Counted from the first letter of the stretch, positions 1 to 9,887 are shown. The stretch is DNA of 64,000 nucleotides from Thermaerobacter sp. PB12/4term (GCF_003403315.2 NZ_CP048407.1:806001-870000), one strand, 5' to 3'. Numbers and translations are program-made. The notes: generated by a model not told the origin, from the sequence alone.

Positions 1-1
1 C

Positions 2-730
2 TTCGGCCAGTCCATGAACAGCCGCGAGCCGGTGATGCCCCTGGTGCTGGAGCGCCTGGGCAACACCGCGGTCCTGGCGGCCGCCACCCTGGCGCTCTCC
101 CTCGCCGTGGGGCTGGCACTGGGCGTCGCCGCCGCCCTCCGCCGGGGATCGTGGATCGACCACGCCGCCACCCTGATCTCGACCTTCGGGGTGTCGGTGC
201 CGGACTTCTGGTTCGGCATCCTGCTGATCATGGCCCTGTCGGTGCGGTGGAACCTGCTCCCCAGCGGCGGCATGGCCACGGTGGGCGCGGAGTTCTCCCT
301 GGCCGACCGGCTGGTGCACCTCATCATGCCGTCCTTCGTCCTGATGCTGGTGATCCTGCCCAACATCCTGCGCTTCGTGCGGTCGTCGCTGCTGGAGGTC
401 CTGCACCAGGACTTCATCCGCACGGCGCGGGCCAAGGGCGCGGGGCCGGCCCGGGTGATCCTGGCCCACGCCCTGCGCAACGCGATGATCCCGGTGCTGA
501 CCATGCTGGGCCTGCTGATCCCCGCCCTGCTGGGCGGCTCGGTGATCGCCGAGAGCGTGTTCGCCTGGCCCGGCATGGGCCGGCTGGCGGTGGAGGCGGC
601 CATGGGCCGGGACTACCCGGTGATCATGGCGGTGACGGTGGTGGCGGGCGTGGTGGTCGTGATCACCAACCTGGTGGTCGACCTGGCCTACTCCCTGGTC
701 GATCCGCGCATCCGCCACGCCGCCGGGTAA
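2..730 (+). CDS. Dipeptide/oligopeptide ABC transporter permease, DppB/OppB type (5' end outside window)
   Basis: Inner-membrane channel subunit of a peptide-type ABC importer. The frame is already open at base 2 and the residues before the first in-window ATG (base 14) fit the family, so the true start lies upstream. About five hydrophobic segments are visible, with the cytoplasmic EAA loop in the second half (around FIRTARAKGAGPARVILAH) that docks on the ATPase. The C-terminus ends in the usual VDPRIRHA. It lies 12 bp upstream of the partner permease, and two ATPases follow, giving the standard B-C-D-F order. The substrate-binding protein is presumably upstream. The substrate cannot be read from the permease; peptides are typical, but nickel or sugars occur in this family. 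Confidence 0.9.
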   Translation, partial: FGQSMNSREPVMPLVLERLGNTAVLAAATLALSLAVGLALGVAAALRRGSWIDHAATLISTFGVSVPDFWFGILLIMALSVRWNLLPSGGMATVGAEFSLADRLVHLIMPSFVLMLVILPNILRFVRSSLLEVLHQDFIRTARAKGAGPARVILAHALRNAMIPVLTMLGLLIPALLGGSVIAESVFAWPGMGRLAVEAAMGRDYPVIMAVTVVAGVVVVITNLVVDLAYSLVDPRIRHAAG

Positions 731-742
731 GGGGGTAAGACG

Positions 743-1729
743 ATGACCGTTTCGGTACCCGAGCCGGGCCCCGCCCGCCGTGCCACGCCGCGGGCCGGCG
801 CCGGTCCCGCCGGATCGCCGCCACCGGGCGGCGCCGCCGCCGGCGGGCTGGCGCCCGGCGAGCCCGGTGCCCGCGCAGCCGCCGAGGCCCTGCAGCCCGA
901 CGCCGAGGGGTTCGTCGCCCGGGTCCGCCGCCGCCCTGCCCTGCTGGCCGCCGCCGCCGTGCTGCTTCTGCTCTACATCCTGGTGTGGGCCCTGCCGCCC
1001 CTTTTGGGCCTGGACCCCGACGCCACCGACCCGGCGGCCAGCCTGGCGCCGCCGGGCCCCGGTCACTGGCTGGGCACCGACGAGCTGGGCCGGGACATGC
1101 TGGCCCGCATGCTGGCCGGCGGCCGCATCACCTTGACCGTGGCCGCCCTGGCCGCCGCCATCGCCCTTGGCGTGGGCACCCTGGTGGGCGCCCTGGCCGG
1201 GTTCTACCGCGGTTGGGTCGAGACGGTGCTGATGCGCTTCGTCGATGCCATGATGGCGATCCCCTCCTATTTCCTGATCGTCGCCGAGCTGGCGGTGTTC
1301 GGGGATTCGCCCGCGGTGGTGGTGGCGGTCATCGGGCTGAACTACTGGATGCCCGTGGCGCGGCTGGTGTATGCCGAGTTCCTCAAGTGGCGGGAGCGGG
1401 AGTTCATCGAGGCGGAGGTGGCCCTTGGCGCCTCGCCGGCCCGGATCATCTGGCGGCACCTGTTCCCCCAGGTGATCCCGTCCCTGCTGGCCCTGCTGTC
1501 CCTGACGGTGGGGTGGGCGGTCCTGGCCGAGAGCGGCCTCAGCTACCTGGGCCTGGGCATCCAGCCGCCGGATGCCTCGTGGGGCAACATGCTCAAGAAC
1601 GCCCAGGTCTACATGTGGACCCAGCCCATGCTGGCCGTGTATCCCGGCGCCGCCATCCTGCTCACCGTGCTCTGCTTCAACGTGCTGGGCAACGGGCTGC
1701 GGGACGTGCTGGACCCGCGCGATGCATAG
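743..1729 (+). CDS. Dipeptide/oligopeptide ABC transporter permease, DppC/OppC type
   Basis: Second membrane subunit of the peptide importer. The first ~65 residues are a Pro/Ala/Gly-rich tail not typical of the family. They are followed by a conserved N-terminal helix, the LGTDELGRDMLARML segment that marks DppC-type permeases, and an EAA loop near ASPARIIWRHLFPQVIP. An ATG start with a purine-rich ribosome site lies just after the preceding stop, suggesting translational coupling. The C-terminus GLRDVLDPR is canonical. Family assignment is secure; the substrate is not. Confidence 0.93.
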   Translation: MTVSVPEPGPARRATPRAGAGPAGSPPPGGAAAGGLAPGEPGARAAAEALQPDAEGFVARVRRRPALLAAAAVLLLLYILVWALPPLLGLDPDATDPAASLAPPGPGHWLGTDELGRDMLARMLAGGRITLTVAALAAAIALGVGTLVGALAGFYRGWVETVLMRFVDAMMAIPSYFLIVAELAVFGDSPAVVVAVIGLNYWMPVARLVYAEFLKWREREFIEAEVALGASPARIIWRHLFPQVIPSLLALLSLTVGWAVLAESGLSYLGLGIQPPDASWGNMLKNAQVYMWTQPMLAVYPGAAILLTVLCFNVLGNGLRDVLDPRDA

Positions 1730-2035
1730 ACGCCGGCAGGGGGCCGGCCCGGCGCGCAAGACACCGGGAGGTACGGTCCGGCGCTCGGCAGGCCCGGGTG
1801 CCGCTGCCCGCCCCGGCGCCGGTCCCGGGCGCGGCCCCGCCGCTGCGGTTCCGGGGCCCTCGTCGCGGCCCCGGCCGTCCCGCCCCGGTCGCCGTCCCGC
1901 CCGTCGCGGCCGCGATGCGGTCCAGGCCGTTGCGGCCGTGGCGCGCTTCCGGCCGGGAAGCCGTGGGGCGATCCCGGCCGGGCGGATCGCCAGGCCCCGC
2001 ACCCCCAGGGTCCGGCACGGGAGGTGAACGACGCC
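1730..2035 (+). other. GC-rich intergenic stretch inside the ABC transporter operon
   Basis: About 300 bases separate the permease pair from the ATPase pair. The region is extremely GC-rich and several frames stay open by chance, but none has a recognisable product. A GCCGGC/GCCGGC inverted repeat (1732-1737 and 1743-1748) could form a small hairpin after the second permease. A strong ribosome site, GGAGGTGA, at 2020-2027 serves the next gene. No promoter was recognised. Confidence 0.5.
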
Positions 2036-3259
2036 ATGGTGGTTCTCGAAGTGCGCGGTCTGGAAGTGACCTTTCCCACCCCGGCCGGCCCCGCCCGGGC
2101 CGTCGGGGGGATCGACTTCGACCTCTACGCCGGCGAGGTCCTGGGGCTGGTGGGGGAGTCGGGCAGCGGCAAGAGCGTCACCGCCCTGGCCCTCATGGGC
2201 CTGCTGCCGCCGGGGGCCCAGGTGCGGGGCGAGGTCCTGTTCAACGGGCAGAACCTGCTCGCCCAGCCCGAGGCCCAGTGGCGAAGGGTGCGGGGCCAGG
2301 AGATGGCCATGATCTTCCAGGAGCCCATGACCTCCTTGAACCCCGTCATGACCGTGGGCGCGCAGATCGCTGAGTCCCTGGTCCTGCACGGCACGCCGGC
2401 CGGCACGGCCCGCCGCCGGGCGGTGGAGCTGCTGGAGCGGGTCGGCATCCCCGAGCCGGAACGGCGCGCGCGCCAGTACCCCCACCAGCTGTCCGGCGGC
2501 ATGCGGCAGCGGGTGATGATCGCCATGGCCATGGCCTGCCGCCCGCGGGTGCTGATCGCCGACGAGCCGACGACGGCCCTCGACGTCACCGTCCAGGCGC
2601 AGATCCTCGACCTGATGAAGACCCTGCAGGAGGAGACGGGCACCGCCATCCTGCTCATCACCCACGACCTGGGCGTGGTGGCGGAGATGTGCCACCGGGT
2701 GGCGGTGATGTACGCCGGCCGGATCGTGGAGAAGGCGACGGTGGCCGACCTTTTCGACCGGCCGGGCCACCCCTACACCGAGGGGCTGCTGCAGTCGTTG
2801 CCCCTCACGGCGGCGCCCAAGACCCCCTTGCGGGCCATGGCGGGAGCGGTGCCGCATCCGGCCCATCTGCCGCCGGGCTGCGCCTTCGCGCCCCGCTGCC
2901 CGTATGCCGTCGACCGCTGCCACCGGGAGGTGCCCGTCCTGGCAGGCGGTGTCGCCTGCCACCGGGCCACCGAGCTGGAGTTGCAGGGTGTGGTGCAGGG
3001 CGTGGTGGCAGGGGAAAGCGGGCTGGGTACCCCTGACGGGGCTCTCTCCGACGGGCCTCTCCCCGAGGGGGCTCTTCCCGGTGGGGCGCCCCCCGATGGG
3101 GGTGCCCCCGATGATGGGGCTGCCTCCGATGGGATGGAGGCCGAGGCGGCGGGGAACGGTTCGGGCCCGGCGGGCCGGTGGCCGGCTGGCGCGCCGGCCA
3201 TGCTCGAGGCCGTAGAGGCGCCGGTGACCCCGGCGCGGGACGGAGGTGGTAACGGATGA
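2036..3259 (+). CDS. Peptide ABC transporter ATP-binding protein, DppD/OppD type
   Basis: Cytoplasmic ATPase of the peptide importer. Visible motifs are Walker A GESGSGKS (about residues 41-48), the Q-loop in [10 protein letters not shown], the signature LSGGMRQRV, Walker [14 protein letters not shown] and the H-loop in ITHDLGVV. The C-terminal oligopeptide-type domain carries the [15 protein letters not shown] cysteine motif. The last ~85 residues are a low-complexity Pro/Gly/Asp tail with repeats like [16 protein letters not shown], absent from normal family members. I chose ATG 2036 because GGAGGTGA ends about 9 bases upstream; an in-frame GTG at 2024 overlaps that site. The stop overlaps the next start (ATGA), so the two ATPases are coupled. 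Confidence 0.93.
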   Translation: MVVLEVRGLEVTFPTPAGPARAVGGIDFDLYAGEVLGLVGESGSGKSVTALALMGLLPPGAQVRGEVLFNGQNLLAQPEAQWRRVRGQEMAMIFQEPMTSLNPVMTVGAQIAESLVLHGTPAGTARRRAVELLERVGIPEPERRARQYPHQLSGGMRQRVMIAMAMACRPRVLIADEPTTALDVTVQAQILDLMKTLQEETGTAILLITHDLGVVAEMCHRVAVMYAGRIVEKATVADLFDRPGHPYTEGLLQSLPLTAAPKTPLRAMAGAVPHPAHLPPGCAFAPRCPYAVDRCHREVPVLAGGVACHRATELELQGVVQGVVAGESGLGTPDGALSDGPLPEGALPGGAPPDGGAPDDGAASDGMEAEAAGNGSGPAGRWPAGAPAMLEAVEAPVTPARDGGGNG

Positions 3260-4395
3260 ACCTGCCCAAGGGCGCTGCAGCCGGCGCCGCGCCCCCTGAT
3301 TCCCGCACCCGGTCCGCTTCCGCGCCGCTCGCCGCACCGACCGGTACGCCGGTCACCGTACCGGCCCATGCACCGGCGCCCGCACCGGCTCATGCGCCGC
3401 TCGCCGAACCGGCCCATGCACCGGCCCTCCGGGATGAGGTCCTGGTCCGGGCCGTCAACCTGCGCAAGGAATTCCCCCTGACGGGCGGGCTTCCCGGCCG
3501 GCGGCTGACCGTCCGCGCCGTCGACGGGGTGAGCTTTGCGATCCGCCGGGGCGAGGTCTTCAGCCTCGTGGGCGAGTCGGGCTGCGGCAAGTCGACCACG
3601 GGGCGGCTGGTCCTGCGGCTGCAGGAGCCCACGGAGGGGGAGGTCTGGTTCGCGGGAGAGAACCTCGCCCGGCTGCCCGCGCCCCGGCTGCGGCGGCTCC
3701 GACGCCGGATGCAGATCGTCTTCCAGGACCCCTTCGCGTCCCTGAACCCGCGCATGACCGTGGGCGAGCTGATCGGCGAGCCGCTCTTGATCCACGGCCT
3801 GGGATCCAAGGCCGACCGCCAGCGCCGGGTAGGCGAGCTCCTGGAGCTGGTGGGCCTCAGCCCCCAGCACGCCACCCGTTACCCGCACCACTTCTCCGGC
3901 GGCCAGCGCCAGCGGATCGGCATCGCCCGGGCCCTGGCGTCGGAGCCCGAGTTCCTGGTGTGCGACGAAGCCGTCTCGGCTCTCGACGTGTCGGTGCGGG
4001 TCCAGATCCTCAACCTGCTGATGGAACTCCAGCAGCGCCTGGGCTTGACGTATCTCTTCATCTCCCACGACCTGGGCGTGGTGCGGCACATCAGCGACCG
4101 GGTGGGCGTCATGTACCTGGGCAAGCTGGTCGAGGTGGCCCCCGCCGCGGAGCTGTTCCGCCGGCCCCTGCACCCGTATACCCGGGCCCTCTTGGCGGCC
4201 ATCCCGCGGCCCCACCCCCTGGCGCCGGCGCGGGAGCGGATCGAGCTGCGGGGCGAGCTGCCGAGCCCGGTGAACCCGCCCCGGGGTTGCCGGTTCCACA
4301 CCCGCTGCCCCCTGGCCACCGAGCGCTGCCGTGCGGAGGAACCGGCCCTGGTCGAGCACGCCCCGGGCCACTGGGCGGCGTGCCACTACGCGTGA
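3256..4395 (+). CDS. Peptide ABC transporter ATP-binding protein, DppF/OppF type
   Basis: Second ATPase of the peptide importer, pairing with the preceding ATPase under the two permeases. Walker A is GESGCGKST, the signature [15 protein letters not shown], Walker [14 protein letters not shown] and the H-loop [10 protein letters not shown]. The C-terminal extension carries [14 protein letters not shown]. The first ~55 residues are an Ala/Pro/His-rich repeat ([13 protein letters not shown]) preceding the normal DppF start. The ATG overlaps the upstream stop by four bases and has GGAGGT about nine bases before it. Confidence 0.93.
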   Translation: MNLPKGAAAGAAPPDSRTRSASAPLAAPTGTPVTVPAHAPAPAPAHAPLAEPAHAPALRDEVLVRAVNLRKEFPLTGGLPGRRLTVRAVDGVSFAIRRGEVFSLVGESGCGKSTTGRLVLRLQEPTEGEVWFAGENLARLPAPRLRRLRRRMQIVFQDPFASLNPRMTVGELIGEPLLIHGLGSKADRQRRVGELLELVGLSPQHATRYPHHFSGGQRQRIGIARALASEPEFLVCDEAVSALDVSVRVQILNLLMELQQRLGLTYLFISHDLGVVRHISDRVGVMYLGKLVEVAPAAELFRRPLHPYTRALLAAIPRPHPLAPARERIELRGELPSPVNPPRGCRFHTRCPLATERCRAEEPALVEHAPGHWAACHYA

Positions 4396-4759
4396 CGCGG
4401 CGGCGACGGGACCAGGGTGGCCGTGACGGGTTGAGGACGTCGAGACGTGGTCCATCGGGACCGGGTGGGCTGTGGCGGGGTGACGCGGGCTGGGTGTCCG
4501 CAGGGTCCGGCGACTGCCCAGGCGCCCGCCGGAGGGCAGGACACCTCTGCAAGCGCACACCCCAGGGCTTGATCCGCCCGCAGGTGCCGGTAGTAGGCGG
4601 GACGCCGCCGCGGGCGTCTCGGGCCTCACGCCGCCGCTGACGCCGGCGGCAGGTTGGAAGCCGCCGCCGGGTCCGCCCGGGGGTCTGACACGGCCGGCGG
4701 AGCCGGCCGCCGCCCCGGACGTTCCGTCAGGCGCCGGCTGCCGCCGTTCCGCCGCCGCC
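4396..4759 (+). other. Convergent intergenic region with GC-rich hairpins
   Basis: The region lies between the 3' ends of the ABC operon (+) and the MurJ gene (-). It contains a perfect inverted repeat CGGCCGGC-gga-GCCGGCCG at 4691-4709 and a weaker GCCGCCG/CGGCGGC pair near 4630-4650. Neither is followed by a T-run, so they may stop transcription from either side only weakly. No gene was seen. Confidence 0.4.
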
Positions 4760-6700
4760 CTAGCGTCGCCCCGGCGTCTCCTGGGTCGTCAGGCGGTTCG
4801 GCATCCACCCGCGAGCGCGGGCCAGAAGACGCAGGCCGGCCCCCAGCAGCTCGCCGATCTCCGGCGCCCGGAGCAGCACCAGCACCGCCAGATAGGCCGC
4901 ACAACCCGCCAGGCCCGGCAGCGCCACCAGGGCCAGTTCGACCGCAGCCCCCGCCGTCCCCGCGCCGAGAGCCGCCACGGGGACGTGCCACCGGGCCAGC
5001 AGGGCGCGATAGGCCGCGTCCATCACCACGCCGGCCAGGACCGCCGCCACCGCTACCCGGCCGGTTCGGGCGACGAGATCGCCCAGGTCCAGGACCCGCT
5101 GGCGCCGGTACAGGTGGCCCAGCAGCAGCACCAGGCCCACCGAGAAGGACAGGGTGGTGGCCAGGGCCAGCCCCGTGATGCCCAGCCAGCGGCCCAGCAC
5201 CACGTCTCCCGCCACGTTGACCGCCATGGCCGCCACCGCCACCAGGGCCGGGGTGCGGCTGTCCCGGCGGGCGTAGAGGGCGCGGTTGGCCAGGTCGCGC
5301 AGGGCCATGGGCACGAGGCCCAGGCCGTAGGCCCCGAGCGCCAGGGCCGTCAGCGTCGCATCCCGCCCATCGAAGCTGCCGCGTCCGTACACGAAGGCGA
5401 CGATGGGATCCCGCAAGACCAACAGGGCCACGGTCATCGGCGCCAGCACCACCATCAGGACGCCCATGCCCTGCTGGAGCAGGCGCCGGAAGGCGGGGGC
5501 GTCGGCCGATCCCGCCACGGCGCCCAGGGACGGGTACAGCGCCTGGACCAGCGCCATGGCCAGCAGGCCGTGGGGCAGGGTGACCACGCGGAAGGCGTAG
5601 TTCAGCGCGGAGATGATGCCCTCGCCCAGGGTCGACCCCACCATCCGGTCGACGAACACGTTCACCTCGCTGACGGCCGCGCTCAGGAAGAGCGGGGGGA
5701 GCAAGGCGGCGATGGCCCGCAGCCCGGGGTCGCCGAGGTCGACCGTCCAGCGGTGGCGGAACCCGATCCCCCGGGCCTCGGGCAGCTGCACCAGCACCCG
5801 CAGGAGCGAACCCACCGTGAAACCCACCGCCAGGGCCCAGGAACCGTACCGGGCGCCGAAGAGCAAGGCGGCGGCGATCATCGCCAGGTTGAAGGGGATA
5901 CCGGTGAAGGCTGGCCCGGTGAACCGCCGGTGGGCGTGGAGCAGCCCCGTCAGCAGGTTCATCGCCGTTACAAATAAGGAAGCGATGAGGAGGATCCGGG
6001 TCAGCCCGGCGGCCAGGTGCACCTGCTCGGGTCCGAACCCCGGCGCCATGACCCGCACCAGGGGCTCGGCCAGCAGGCCGAGCAGGGCGAGACCCGGCAC
6101 GACCACCAGCAGCACCACCGTGGCCAGGCCGCTGAAGGTGCGCCCGGCCTGGTCCCGCCGTCCGGACGTCACGTAGCCGGCCAGGACCGGCGTGGCGGCG
6201 GTGGCGATGGCGGTGGAAACCAGCCCCAGGACCAGATTGGGTACGCCCTGGGCGACCAGGAAGGCGTCGAGCTCGGGGCTGGCCCCGAAGACCGAGGCAT
6301 AGATCGCCTCCCGTAGAAACCCCAGCACCCGGCTGCCGGCGGTCAAGAGGGCGATGATCAGGGTCGCGGCGGCCACGCCCTGGGCCGCCAGGGGCCGGCC
6401 GCCGGCACCCGGTCCTTTGGTCTCCCTGAGGGCCGCTGCATTGCCGTGCCCGTTCGACGGCCCGGTCCCGGCGGCGCCCCTGTAACGGTTAGCCGGCTGA
6501 GGGTGGGCCGCGCTGCCGGCACCCTTCGGTGACCCTAGGTTGACCGTGCCACTGGGACCGTTCGACAGCTGCGGGCCGGCTGCACCACCGGAGACGCCTG
6601 CCTCCCCCGGACGAGCCGGCCCCCCTGCCCCCGCCTTCAGGTCGCGCGACTCCGCTTGGGCTTGTCGATCGCCATGCTGCTCCCGTGCCTGCCGGGCCAC
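4760..6700 (-). CDS. murJ: MurJ/MviN-type lipid II flippase (first of two paralogues)
   Basis: Polytopic membrane protein of the MATE-like MOP superfamily, expected to flip lipid-linked peptidoglycan precursor across the membrane. After a ~105-residue Gly/Ala/Pro-rich cytoplasmic extension, the MurJ core begins at VAAATLIIALLTAGSRVLGFLRE, with the family motif GSRVLGFLREAIYASVFG. About 14 hydrophobic helices follow, with conserved NVFVDRMVGS and LPHGLLAMALVQALYPSL segments. The GTG start at 6700 is supported by GGGGAGGG six bases upstream despite the odd extension; a later start is possible. The neighbours are unrelated genes. A second homologue lies at 16.5-18.4 kb, so one copy may serve another polyprenyl-linked glycan. 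That role is inferred. Confidence 0.85.
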   Translation of the reverse strand: MARQAREQHGDRQAQAESRDLKAGAGGPARPGEAGVSGGAAGPQLSNGPSGTVNLGSPKGAGSAAHPQPANRYRGAAGTGPSNGHGNAAALRETKGPGAGGRPLAAQGVAAATLIIALLTAGSRVLGFLREAIYASVFGASPELDAFLVAQGVPNLVLGLVSTAIATAATPVLAGYVTSGRRDQAGRTFSGLATVVLLVVVPGLALLGLLAEPLVRVMAPGFGPEQVHLAAGLTRILLIASLFVTAMNLLTGLLHAHRRFTGPAFTGIPFNLAMIAAALLFGARYGSWALAVGFTVGSLLRVLVQLPEARGIGFRHRWTVDLGDPGLRAIAALLPPLFLSAAVSEVNVFVDRMVGSTLGEGIISALNYAFRVVTLPHGLLAMALVQALYPSLGAVAGSADAPAFRRLLQQGMGVLMVVLAPMTVALLVLRDPIVAFVYGRGSFDGRDATLTALALGAYGLGLVPMALRDLANRALYARRDSRTPALVAVAAMAVNVAGDVVLGRWLGITGLALATTLSFSVGLVLLLGHLYRRQRVLDLGDLVARTGRVAVAAVLAGVVMDAAYRALLARWHVPVAALGAGTAGAAVELALVALPGLAGCAAYLAVLVLLRAPEIGELLGAGLRLLARARGWMPNRLTTQETPGRR

Positions 6701-6773
6701 ATCGTGCCCTCCCCGGGGGATTGCCGCCTGTCCAACGCCCTTCCTGTTATCATCTGGTTGCGTCGCTGCGCGG

Positions 6774-6800
6774 TCAACTCCCGGCGCCCCCTACCGATAA
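6774..6800 (+). promoter_or_regulatory. Sigma-D (FliA)-like promoter upstream of motA
   Basis: TCAA at 6774-6777, a 15-base spacer and ACCGATAA at 6793-6800 resemble the flagellar sigma-D consensus TAAA-N15-GCCGATAT. The site ends about 35 bases before the motA start, in the gap between divergent murJ and motAB, which fits class-III motility genes. This is pattern matching only. Confidence 0.45.
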
Positions 6801-6834
6801 CCGGGAGTGATCGGGACGAACGGGGGAGTTGCCT

Positions 6835-7692
6835 GTGGATCTGGGAAGCATCATCGGGTTGATCGCCGGTGTGGCGTCCGTGCTCATCGCCAACGTGATG
6901 GAGGGCGGCCACCTCGATCAGTTACTGAACCCCTCGGCCAGCCTGCTGGTCTTCGGCGGTACCTTAGGTGCCACCCTGGCCAGCTCGGGCCTGCAGAACG
7001 TCCTGCTGGTCCCGGGGGCCATCGCCTACGCCCTGCGGGCGCCCAAGCTCCAGCCCGGCGCCCTGATCGAGAAGCTCGTCTCCCTGGCCCAGCAAGCCCG
7101 TCGCGAGGGCCTGTTGTCGCTGGAAGACGAGCGCAAGAACCTGGATGACCCGTTCTTCGCCAAGGGACTGCAGTTCGTCATCGACGGCGCGGACCCCGAG
7201 ATGGTCGAAGAGGTCATGGAAAACGCCATCCAGGCCGAGCAGCGCCACTATCTGGTAGCGGCCGGGGTCCTCGAGACGGCCGGCGGTTACGCCCCCACCA
7301 TGGGCATCATCGGCACCGTTCTGGGCCTGATCCACGTCCTGGGCAACCTCCAGGATACCGCATCCCTGGGGCCCGCCATCGCCGTCGCCTTCATGGCCAC
7401 CTTCTACGGCATCGCCAGCGCCAACCTGCTCTGGCTGCCCCTGGCCAACAAGATCAAGGCCAACGTCCAGGCCGAGACGGAACTGCGGCGGATGGTGGTC
7501 GAGGGCATCCTCTCGATTCAGAGTGGCGACAACCCTATGATCGTCCGTGAGAAGCTGGAGGCCTTCCTGGCGGCCGGAGCCGGCGGCGGCAAGGCCGCAA
7601 AGGCCGGCTCCGGCGTGGCGGCCGGGGACCGTGCCGGGGCGAGCGGCGCCCGGGGCGAGGCGGGCACCCGGACGGCCGGGGTGGGTGACTGA
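6835..7692 (+). CDS. motA: Flagellar stator protein MotA
   Basis: Proton- or sodium-channel subunit of the flagellar motor, working in the membrane with MotB. The N-terminus VDLGSIIGLIAGVASVLIANVMEGG is MotA-typical. The cytoplasmic loop is followed by AGGYAPTMGIIGTVLGLIHVLGNL and AVAFMATFYGIASANLLWLPLANKIK, the two conserved C-terminal helices. The last ~40 residues are a low-complexity Gly/Ala tail. GTG 6835 is preferred over TTG 6829 because GGGGGAG lies six bases upstream. The stop overlaps the motB start (TGATG). Confidence 0.93.
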   Translation: MDLGSIIGLIAGVASVLIANVMEGGHLDQLLNPSASLLVFGGTLGATLASSGLQNVLLVPGAIAYALRAPKLQPGALIEKLVSLAQQARREGLLSLEDERKNLDDPFFAKGLQFVIDGADPEMVEEVMENAIQAEQRHYLVAAGVLETAGGYAPTMGIIGTVLGLIHVLGNLQDTASLGPAIAVAFMATFYGIASANLLWLPLANKIKANVQAETELRRMVVEGILSIQSGDNPMIVREKLEAFLAAGAGGGKAAKAGSGVAAGDRAGASGARGEAGTRTAGVGD

Positions 7693-8735
7693 TGGACGTG
7701 CAGTTCCGTTCCGGCAGCTTCGGGCCCGGCGCCCGCGGCTTCCCGTCCGGCAGCGGCCCGGGATCCGGCCCCGGCGGTGGAACCGGCCTGGCCGCCGGCC
7801 GCGAGCGGGAGGGCCGGGCCGGAACCCGCCATGGAACCGGCCGGGCCCGCCGCAACGCCGTCACGGGGGGCCACGGCGCCGGCCATGGCGGGGGCGGAGG
7901 GGGCCACGACGGTGCCGGGTCCATGCGCTGGCTTCTCACCTACGCTGACCTGATCACCCTCCTGCTCGCCTTCTTCGTTGTTATGTACGCCATGTCCGAG
8001 GTCAACGTCGCCCGCTACCAGGCGCTGGCCGCCTCCCTGCGTGCCGCCTTCGCCACGGCCGGCGAGACCGTGATCGACACCCAGGGATGGTCGCCCGACG
8101 CCCGCAAGGTGCTGGACGGGCTCAACCAGGACACCGGCCAGCCTAACCCGCCCGGGTTGCCGGGAGCGGGAGGCACCCCGCCCTCCATCCCTGAACTTCC
8201 CGCCGGCACCTCCCTGCCCCCCATGTCCGCGGAGGAGCGGGAGCAGCTGGAGGGGCTGGTCGGGCGGGTCAACGAGGCCTTGCGGGATGCGGGCCTGGGC
8301 GGCCGGGCCTCGGCCCGGCTGACGGAGCGGGGCGTGGCCATCATCTTCGACGACCAGGTCTTCTTCGACCTGGGCCGGGCCGAGCTGCGGCCCGAAGGCC
8401 AGGACCTGCTGCGCCGCCTGGCGCCCATCCTGGCCCAGGTTCCCGGTACAATCTTGGTGGAAGGACACACCGACAACCTGCCGATCCGCAGCGGCCGTTA
8501 CCCCTCCAACTGGGAGCTCTCGACAGCCCGGGCCACCACCGTCGTGCGGTACCTGGCCGAGCGGGCCGGGCTCGACCCCCGGCGGCTGGCCGCGGCGGGG
8601 TACGGCGAGTGGCGGCCCCGGTTCCCCAACACCAGCGAGGCCAACCGGGCCCGAAACCGGCGGGTCGAGATCGTCCTGCTTCGGCCCAGCCTGGATCCCA
8701 CCGCCCGCATCGGCGGGGAGGACGGTGCACCTTGA
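7692..8735 (+). CDS. motB: Flagellar stator protein MotB with OmpA-like peptidoglycan-binding domain
   Basis: Stator subunit that anchors the MotA/MotB channel to the wall. A long Gly/Arg/His-rich cytoplasmic N-terminus (~75 residues, unusual) precedes the single membrane helix RWLLTYADLITLLLAFFVV, whose Asp (about residue 86) is the conserved ion-carrying residue. The periplasmic OmpA/MotB domain follows, with LVEGHTDNLPI, NWELSTARA and NRARNRRVEIVL. The start overlaps the motA stop by one base, so the pair is translationally coupled. No other flagellar genes lie in the window. Confidence 0.93.
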   Translation: MDVQFRSGSFGPGARGFPSGSGPGSGPGGGTGLAAGREREGRAGTRHGTGRARRNAVTGGHGAGHGGGGGGHDGAGSMRWLLTYADLITLLLAFFVVMYAMSEVNVARYQALAASLRAAFATAGETVIDTQGWSPDARKVLDGLNQDTGQPNPPGLPGAGGTPPSIPELPAGTSLPPMSAEEREQLEGLVGRVNEALRDAGLGGRASARLTERGVAIIFDDQVFFDLGRAELRPEGQDLLRRLAPILAQVPGTILVEGHTDNLPIRSGRYPSNWELSTARATTVVRYLAERAGLDPRRLAAAGYGEWRPRFPNTSEANRARNRRVEIVLLRPSLDPTARIGGEDGAP

Positions 8736-8927
8736 CCCACCAGGGTCCCAGAAAACAGGTCTCCGGTCCCAGGGAAGAAAGGTTGATGTTTCCAGGGGCC
8801 CCCCTTAACGTAGATGACAAATGATGGGCCTGCAGCCGGTAGGCGGGGCCAGGCATCGCCAGGGGCGGCGAGGCGGTTCGGGCACGAGCCCGGCGCCCAA
8901 AGCCCCGCCGGGATGGGAGGGGACGAG

Positions 8928-9794
8928 GTGGCACGTGCAGCAGGCGGTTCCGGAGAAGCCGGACACCCGGAGCATCCGGGCACACCTTGGCATCCCACCC
9001 CGCGAGGGGAGGCGCCGGGTTCGGCCCGTGAAGGGGAGGGGACACCGTCCGGCCCGCAGGGCGTCTCCGCAGAAGACGCGGTCTTCATGGTCCGCGAGTC
9101 GGCGGCGACCCTGGCCGAGGCGGCGGCGGCGGGCCGGTTCGACCTCCTGGACGAACCGGCGGCCCTGGAGTCCTACACCGTCCGCACCTTCGGGGCCAGC
9201 CTGCGCCGGACGGGGCCGGCGGCCATCCGGCAACTCCTCACCGTCCTCGCCCTGTACGACGACCTGACCTACCGGCATAGCCGGCGGGTGGCCGCCCTGA
9301 CCTGCCGCCTGGCCCGGCGGGTAGGCTGGCGGGGGGAGCCCCTGCGCCTGCTCAACCTGGCCGGGATCCTCCACGACACCGGCAAGCTGGCGGTGGATCC
9401 GCGGATCCTCCATAAACCCGGCCGGCTTGACGCGGAGGAGTGGGAGCTCATCCGGCGTCACCCCCTGGTCAGCGAGCAACTGACCCGGCGGGTGGCCGGT
9501 CTGCCCGCGGTGGCAACGTGGGTCCGATCCCACCACGAGCGGTGGGACGGGGGCGGTTACCCCGACGGGCTGGCAGGCCCTGCCATCCCGCCGGCCGCCC
9601 GCATCCTGGCGGTGGCCGACGCCTTCGACGCCATGGTGGGCGGGCGCCCCTACCACCGGCAGGTGATCACCGTCGACATGGCCCTGGCGGAGATCGAGCG
9701 CAACGCCGGGCGCCAGTTCGACCCCTACCTGGCGGAGGTGTTCGTCGGCATGATGGGGACCGCCCGCGATGCCGCGGCGGGGCTCGAGCCGTAG
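8928..9794 (+). CDS. HD-GYP domain protein, likely cyclic-di-GMP phosphodiesterase
   Basis: Predicted metal-dependent phosphohydrolase acting on cyclic di-GMP. The HD motif is in LHDTGKLAVDP and the GYP signature in HHERWDGGGYPDGL, followed by PPAARILAVADAFDAM, all typical of HD-GYP domains. The N-terminal ~90 residues show no known domain and are partly low complexity. GTG 8928 has GGAGGGG just upstream and is my choice; an in-frame ATG at 8814 would add 38 low-complexity residues. Position directly after motAB suggests a role in motility or surface control (inference). Confidence 0.82.
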   Translation: MARAAGGSGEAGHPEHPGTPWHPTPRGEAPGSAREGEGTPSGPQGVSAEDAVFMVRESAATLAEAAAAGRFDLLDEPAALESYTVRTFGASLRRTGPAAIRQLLTVLALYDDLTYRHSRRVAALTCRLARRVGWRGEPLRLLNLAGILHDTGKLAVDPRILHKPGRLDAEEWELIRRHPLVSEQLTRRVAGLPAVATWVRSHHERWDGGGYPDGLAGPAIPPAARILAVADAFDAMVGGRPYHRQVITVDMALAEIERNAGRQFDPYLAEVFVGMMGTARDAAAGLEP

Positions 9795-9887
9795 CGGGCC
9801 GGGCCGAACGGGGCAGGGGGGAGGCCCGGTGGCCGCCAGGGCGGTCGAACCGGCCCGGCGGCGGCGGGAAGGAAAGGGGGGATACCG

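Noticed and set aside
2773-4629. A very long open frame antisense to the peptide ABC ATPases (also at 15022-17511 and 19009-20841)
   Set aside because: High GC leaves antisense frames open by chance. These have skewed Pro/Arg/Gly/His composition and no motifs, and they lie opposite genes with clear catalytic motifs.
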